Origin: an uncultured Prevotella sp. | GTDB lineage: Bacteria > Bacteroidota > Bacteroidia > Bacteroidales > Bacteroidaceae | Direction of reading: 5' to 3' | Assembly (NCBI GenBank): GCA_905211345.1 | Contig: CAJMAO010000003.1 | Span: forward strand, 1 to 64,000 | DNA: 64,000 bases | Shown here: piece after piece, positions 60,225 through 64,000 of the stretch | Numbering within the stretch: the stretch's first letter is position 1 | Layout of the letters: every line of letters begins with the position of its first letter | Notes under the pieces: model-generated | What the model was told of the DNA's origin: nothing | The model's database searches: none | The model's input: the letters and a program-made list of their open reading frames with translations, nothing else | Position numbers and translations under genes: made by a program

Positions 60225-60232
60225 CAAACTTA
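60225..60232 (-). promoter_or_regulatory. -7 promoter element of vsr
   Basis: Read on the minus strand TAAGTTTG is an exact match and ends 7 bases before the ATG at 60217, so the vsr transcript is probably nearly leaderless. Confidence 0.6.
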
Positions 60233-60281
60233 CATAATTCTTATCATATAAACATGGATTGGCAACAGTTTTTCCACAAAG

Positions 60282-60309
60282 AATTGACAAATAATCATAT
60301 TTGTCAATT
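60282..60309. repeat. Perfect 12-base inverted repeat
   Basis: AATTGACAAATA (60282-60293) and TATTTGTCAATT (60298-60309) with a 4-base loop, followed by TTTTTC. It could be a plus-strand terminator or an operator for the divergent vsr and methyltransferase promoters. Confidence 0.6.
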
Positions 60310-60336
60310 TTTTCATTGGAGCTTATCTTACAAAAC

Positions 60337-60385
60337 AGTAAAATTTTTAAGTAGAAAAACTTATCAATTTTTCTATTGAGTTACT
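60337..60385. promoter_or_regulatory. Degenerate second copy of the AbiEi operator
   Basis: AGTAAAATTTTTAAGTAGAA onward to TTTTTCTATTGAGTTACT repeats the order of the AbiEi operator: AGTAAAATTTT, then AGAAAAA with TTTTTCTATT, ending in TTACT. The outer right arm is degenerate. It lies between vsr and the methyltransferase gene. Confidence 0.55.
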
Positions 60386-60512
60386 CAAAAACGTTTCGGG
60401 TTGCTTCCGCAAACCTTGCTTCATTCCGCGAACTACTCCCTCCGAAGTTGGAAGTTTCCCTTAAAAACAAAACAAACTTGATACTATAGTCTTTTATTAG
60501 ATAAAAAGCAAG

Positions 60513-60520
60513 TAAATTTG
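60513..60520 (+). promoter_or_regulatory. -7 promoter element of the methyltransferase gene
   Basis: TAAATTTG is an exact match, 25 bases before the ATG at 60546; no clear -33 element. Confidence 0.65.
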
Positions 60521-60545
60521 CAACAAACTTAATGTGTTTCTATAT

Positions 60546-61655
60546 ATGAAAACGATTAAAGAGGCTTTGATACAAAATTCAGTTAATACATTATCCCTTT
60601 TCTCTGGAGCGGGAGGACTTGATATAGGTGCCATCCAAGCTGGTGCCAAAATCGTATGGGCTAATGATATGATGAAGGATGCGTGTGATTCCTACTCTAT
60701 AAATATCGGAGACCATATTTGTCAAGGAGATATTAACTCTTATATACCTTCACTTAATCAATATAAAGGTAATATTGATTTGGTTATAGGGGGGCCTCCT
60801 TGTCAAGGCTTTTCTATTGCAGGAAAAATGAATGAAGATGATGAACGGAGTAAACTTATTTGGAGTTACGTCAAAGTTTTAGAAACGGTTATGCCTAACG
60901 CGTTTATAATGGAGAATGTAAAAGCTTTAGGTACATTGGATAGATGGGCTTCCATAAGGAGTAGACTGCTGAAGAAATTGCAAGATTTGGGCTACTCAGT
61001 AAACTTTTGTATTCTCAATGCCTCGGATTACGATGTGCCTCAAACAAGAGAACGTATATTTTTCATAGGCTTCAAAGGAAATAATTTTGCGAGTCCTGAT
61101 TTGGAAGCAATGCTTTTACCTTATAAGAAAAAAGCAAAAACTGTTCGCGAATCATTAAAGGTATTGGATAAAGCTGGAACTGGTAATAACACAAATACCT
61201 GCAATGCAAAGATAACATTGACAACCAATCCCGTATTGCGTAAATCTGCGTATGCGGGAATGTTGTTCAATGGTCTTGGTCGTCCACTCAAATTAGATGG
61301 ATATAGTGCGACCTTGCCTGCTTCAATGGGTGGTAACAAGACTCCCATTATAGATGAACAGGCTTTGTATTATAATTCACAGCCATGGGTAGAGATGTAT
61401 CATGCACGTTTGCAAAATGATATGACTATTTCTAAGAAAGAGGTAGTTCCTAACTATTTAAGAAGGCTGACGGTAGATGAAGCACGTATTATCCAAACAT
61501 TTCCATTAGAATATAGATTCTCTGGTAGCCAGTCTTCCCAATACACTCAAATAGGCAATGCGGTTCCTTGTAATTTGGCAAAAGCCGTATGCACAATGGT
61601 TATAGATGTGATAAAAGGGCATTCACCAATTATATATTCAGGATTATTTAATTAA
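60546..61655 (+). CDS. DNA (cytosine-5) methyltransferase of a SacI-like type II system
   Basis: A 369-residue C5 methyltransferase. Motif I is LFSGAGGLDIG, motif IV GGPPCQGFS with catalytic Cys86, motif VI MENVKAL, motif VIII QTRERIFFIGF and motif X SSQYTQIGNAVP. The target recognition region lies near residues 225-310. Paired with a SacI-like endonuclease, it presumably protects the same site. Codon use is strongly AT-rich against neighbours at 45-58 kb, a sign of transfer. Confidence 0.93.
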   Translation: MKTIKEALIQNSVNTLSLFSGAGGLDIGAIQAGAKIVWANDMMKDACDSYSINIGDHICQGDINSYIPSLNQYKGNIDLVIGGPPCQGFSIAGKMNEDDERSKLIWSYVKVLETVMPNAFIMENVKALGTLDRWASIRSRLLKKLQDLGYSVNFCILNASDYDVPQTRERIFFIGFKGNNFASPDLEAMLLPYKKKAKTVRESLKVLDKAGTGNNTNTCNAKITLTTNPVLRKSAYAGMLFNGLGRPLKLDGYSATLPASMGGNKTPIIDEQALYYNSQPWVEMYHARLQNDMTISKKEVVPNYLRRLTVDEARIIQTFPLEYRFSGSQSSQYTQIGNAVPCNLAKAVCTMVIDVIKGHSPIIYSGLFN

Positions 61656-61659
61656 AGAT

Positions 61660-62733
61660 ATGGCATCCATTGAATTAAAAACAGCATCGTTGATTCTTGA
61701 TAGAGCTTTTGTTGAGGCGGAATTGTCGAATGATGGGATCGGTCAGAAGATTAGTGGGATATTGCGAGGAACTCACAAGACATATCGTTACATATTAGTT
61801 ACGGCTTTATTGGCTAAAGCGACCAATGACGGAATTAATATTTTGAGTTTACAGAAAGGGGATGGAGAAGATGGAAAATATGATGCCCGTTCTCTCTGTC
61901 ATAAAGTTTTGGTTCCTTTTGAGACATTGAGACTACCAGGATGTCTTGGTAGTTCCAACGAACCATTCCTTAACAAGCCTGCCCGTTTTGTGTCTTTATC
62001 ATTGACAAATGCTGTAAGAAGAGGAAAAGATTTTCAGACCTTATCCGATGTAATTGATGTTCTTTCAAACATATCGAGCAGTTCTGACGCATATAAATAT
62101 TTGAAATCGGCATTATCCGTAATGAAAGAAGTGAGCAAGGAATATGTCTCGAAATTCTCGGTTGGAGATGCCTTGATTGATATTAGTGAGTTCTCACAGT
62201 TAGTTCTGGATTACATTTATGCCATTACAGAACATTCTTTAGAAGGAGAGGTTTGTCCTTTGATTGTCTCTCAATTGGAGCAAATGTATCTAGGTAAAAA
62301 TTTTAAAGTAGAGCCACATAAAGTCAATCAAAGTGGAGCATCACCAAAAGAGGTTGGTGACATTGATGTATATGATAAAAACAGAAAACTCATTTACTCA
62401 ATTGAGGTCAAAGACAAGGATTTTTCAAAACAGGATGTAGCCCATGCTATCACAAAATTCAGGCAAGCAGACCTTAATAGCAGTTTATTCATATATGGAA
62501 AGAATGTTTCTTTTGATGAAGATGAAGTGTTTCAATTGTTGAAAGAAATAGGACGTGAAGGTCATTATTGTTGCTTGATTTCAATTCTTCATTATGCAAA
62601 ACTGAGGATTTGTGATTTAAAAACATTAACAATCCGTGATTTCGTTGATGGGTTGTTGAAGTTTGCAAAAGTCATCAATGCCAAAGATGATACGATAAAC
62701 ATCATTAAGGACATTGCAAGTAAAATATTTTAA
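61660..62733 (+). CDS. SacI-family type II restriction endonuclease
   Basis: A 357-residue protein that matches the SacI endonuclease family in my memory: GIGQKISGILRGTHKTYRYI, LLAKATNDGINILSLQKG, ARSLCHKVLVPFE and SSNEPFLNKPARFVSLSLTN. A PD-(D/E)xK-like core may be EVGDIDVYDKNRKLIYSIEV, with Asp, Glu and Lys at the end of adjacent strands. SacI itself recognises GAGCTC. It starts 4 bases after the methyltransferase stop codon. Confidence 0.85.
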   Translation: MASIELKTASLILDRAFVEAELSNDGIGQKISGILRGTHKTYRYILVTALLAKATNDGINILSLQKGDGEDGKYDARSLCHKVLVPFETLRLPGCLGSSNEPFLNKPARFVSLSLTNAVRRGKDFQTLSDVIDVLSNISSSSDAYKYLKSALSVMKEVSKEYVSKFSVGDALIDISEFSQLVLDYIYAITEHSLEGEVCPLIVSQLEQMYLGKNFKVEPHKVNQSGASPKEVGDIDVYDKNRKLIYSIEVKDKDFSKQDVAHAITKFRQADLNSSLFIYGKNVSFDEDEVFQLLKEIGREGHYCCLISILHYAKLRICDLKTLTIRDFVDGLLKFAKVINAKDDTINIIKDIASKIF

Positions 62734-62756
62734 TCAATATACTTAATATCTTGATC

Positions 62757-63608
62757 ATGTGTACTCTATCTATATTGGAGCAGTTGTGCTTTAGTACAAC
62801 TCGAATAGAAACAGAAAACTCTGTTGGAGGAAAATTTTCTGGTACAGGATTCTTTTATAATTTAATCATTGGCGATAAAACAATTCCTCTCATTGTAACA
62901 AACAAGCATGTTGTACAAAATATGAAAAAGGGGCTGTTTCGTTTAACTAAATCGGACTCTAACGGGAATCCTGACTATACCAATCATTTTACAATATCTT
63001 ATGATACCGATTTTGAAAAGATGTGGTATTTTCATCCAGATGCAAATGTAGATTTATGCGTATTGCCAATTAATCCGCTATTAAAGGTTGCTAATAAAAT
63101 GGGAAGTCCTTTGTTTTATAGATGTCTAGATAATAGTCTAATACCCTCTAAAACACAAATTGCAGATTTAGATGCAACAGAAGATATTATAATGATTGGA
63201 TATCCTAATGGCTTATGGGATTCTGTTAATAATATGCCAATTGTTCGTAGAGGAATAACGGCGACATCTGTAGGTATAGACTATGAAGGAAGAAAAGAGT
63301 TTTTGATTGATGCAGCGTGTTTTCCTGGTTCAAGCGGTTCTCCTGTACTTATATGTAATGTAGGAGGATATACCGATAAAAAGGGAAATTTGAATTGGGG
63401 TAAATCTCGTGTTTTTCTGTTAGGTATATTGTACGCTGGTCCACAATTAACTGTTACTGGCGAAATTAAAGTAGTGACAATTCCCAATGTTCAGCAAAAG
63501 GCATTGTCTGTATCCCACATACCTAATAATCTTGGGTATATTATAAAATCAGAAAGGCTTTTGGATTTCGTTGATATATTTGGTCCTATAATAAATAATA
63601 CTAAGTAA
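62757..63608 (+). CDS. Trypsin-like serine protease
   Basis: A 283-residue trypsin-fold peptidase with a full triad: His51 in VTNKHVVQN, Asp99 in PDANVDLCVLP and Ser193 in PGSSGSPVL. There is no signal peptide, so it is probably cytoplasmic. It starts 23 bases after the SacI-like gene and shares its AT-rich codon use, so it likely travels with the restriction-modification genes. A role in defence is inference from position. The in-frame TTG at 62751 is a less likely start. Confidence 0.85.
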   Translation: MCTLSILEQLCFSTTRIETENSVGGKFSGTGFFYNLIIGDKTIPLIVTNKHVVQNMKKGLFRLTKSDSNGNPDYTNHFTISYDTDFEKMWYFHPDANVDLCVLPINPLLKVANKMGSPLFYRCLDNSLIPSKTQIADLDATEDIIMIGYPNGLWDSVNNMPIVRRGITATSVGIDYEGRKEFLIDAACFPGSSGSPVLICNVGGYTDKKGNLNWGKSRVFLLGILYAGPQLTVTGEIKVVTIPNVQQKALSVSHIPNNLGYIIKSERLLDFVDIFGPIINNTK

Positions 63609-63615
63609 GAAAAAG

Positions 63616-63677
63616 TTGTCAAACTCTTTGATCAATCAAGGAATTTGGCTGACTTTTGTGTCAGAGTTGTTTGACAA
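63616..63677 (+). terminator. Inverted repeat after the protease gene
   Basis: TTGTCAAACTCT (63616-63627) pairs with AGAGTTGTTTGACAA (63663-63677, one 3-base bulge) across 35 bases. It starts 7 bases after the stop codon; there is no T-run. Confidence 0.45.
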
Positions 63678-63761
63678 AGCATAATGCAGAAGATTGGTGC
63701 AATCTCAAAGTCGCCAAATCGTTACCAACAACTTTCTATCATAGCATTTACTATTTGTGTA

Positions 63762-64000
63762 TCAATTAGATGTGAAATAATTGATTATCTTTTGCAAGGA
63801 TTGAAGCTTTGACTCAACCGCATATTCACATTCTGTTCCTGATCTATGAGCAAAATGATGCTTTCGTTTTGCTCCCTGGTTTTTAGCTATTAGAGGCTCT
63901 TTACATGCAGGGCAGAAACAACCACAATTATTTCCAACAGGAACATTATCAACACTAACAAGCTGTCCTGTTTGGTTCAATGCATAAGTAAGACGATACG
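63762..64000 (-). CDS. CoiA-like protein, partial (N-terminus outside the window)
   Basis: A minus-strand open frame enters from beyond the right edge and stops at 63762. It shows CPACKEPLIAKNQGAKRKHHFAHRS, the zinc-binding and HFAH motif of the N-domain of CoiA-like competence/nuclease proteins. After it only about 25 residues remain (ECEYAVESKLQSL and on), so the nuclease domain that usually follows is missing. This could be a truncated gene or a short stand-alone form. Confidence 0.6.
   Translation of the reverse strand, partial: YRLTYALNQTGQLVSVDNVPVGNNCGCFCPACKEPLIAKNQGAKRKHHFAHRSGTECEYAVESKLQSLQKIINYFTSN

Noticed and set aside
1..64000. tRNA, rRNA, insertion sequences, integrases and phage genes
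   Set aside because: No sequence resembling tRNA arms, rRNA, transposases or integrases was found on reading; accessory blocks have no visible mobility gene.

Overview
The window looks like chromosome of a Prevotella-type member of the Bacteroidota. Three things point there: many start regions carry the Bacteroidota primary-sigma promoter (TTTG at about -33, TAnnTTTG at -7); many family members are typical of Bacteroidales (DUF5686, DUF4230, DUF4738, DUF2723, DUF6722, GIN-head adhesin, BspA-like LRR/BIG2 protein); and base composition is moderate, with AT-rich accessory insertions. I saw no rRNA, tRNA, CRISPR array, transposase or integrase.

Layout. 0.3-7.7 kb holds housekeeping genes: M3 peptidase, dCMP deaminase, S41 protease, 5-formyl-THF cyclo-ligase and a PiT phosphate transporter. 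7.9-11.8 kb is a surface operon with a long structured leader carrying a G10 tract, a collagen-like repeat lipoprotein and an OmpA-family protein. 12.0-12.8 kb is a GIN-head lipoprotein. 12.9-18.7 kb is a tightly coupled set (nucleotidyltransferase, ATP-grasp-like protein, CDP-alcohol phosphatidyltransferase, HAD hydrolase, DUF5686 outer-membrane protein) that looks like a polar-lipid head-group pathway. 18.8-19.3 kb is a hotdog thioesterase. 19.3-22.5 kb is an AT-rich accessory block with an AbaSI/PvuRts1I-like modification-dependent endonuclease, orphan small genes and a candidate structured RNA. 22.8-27.4 kb is core again: xth, ribH, a TPR protein, recF-DUF721, and a LacI regulator with a perfect palindromic operator in its own promoter. 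27.7-31.9 kb is accessory: a BspA-like protein, a small protein behind a structured leader, DUF6722 with a 34-residue microprotein, and repeat-rich gene-free DNA. 31.9-39.2 kb is a six-gene ABC-2 tripartite efflux operon with a divergent AraC regulator. 39.3-58.7 kb is mostly core: lipoproteins, two DUF4230 genes, an ArsG-like permease, cysE, an RNA methyltransferase, a DPP-IV-like peptidase, purD, membrane proteins, DUF2723, a polysaccharide deacetylase, queG, YbjQ and a phosphoesterase. 58.8-64 kb is an AT-rich defence island: an orphan AbiEi antitoxin, Vsr, a C5 methyltransferase with a SacI-like endonuclease, a trypsin-like protease and the end of a CoiA-like gene.

Two families of intergenic structure recur. 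One is long inverted repeats whose arms are built from a short word repeated two to four times, with a different word at most loci (arms up to 31-40 bp perfect or nearly so). The other is a dispersed family of short palindromes with the core AAAGGCCxCCTTTT. Both sit between genes regardless of gene function. The least explained items are these repeats, three long structured leaders or RNAs, the lipid-type cluster, and the AbiEi operator with a second degenerate copy beside the restriction-modification genes.
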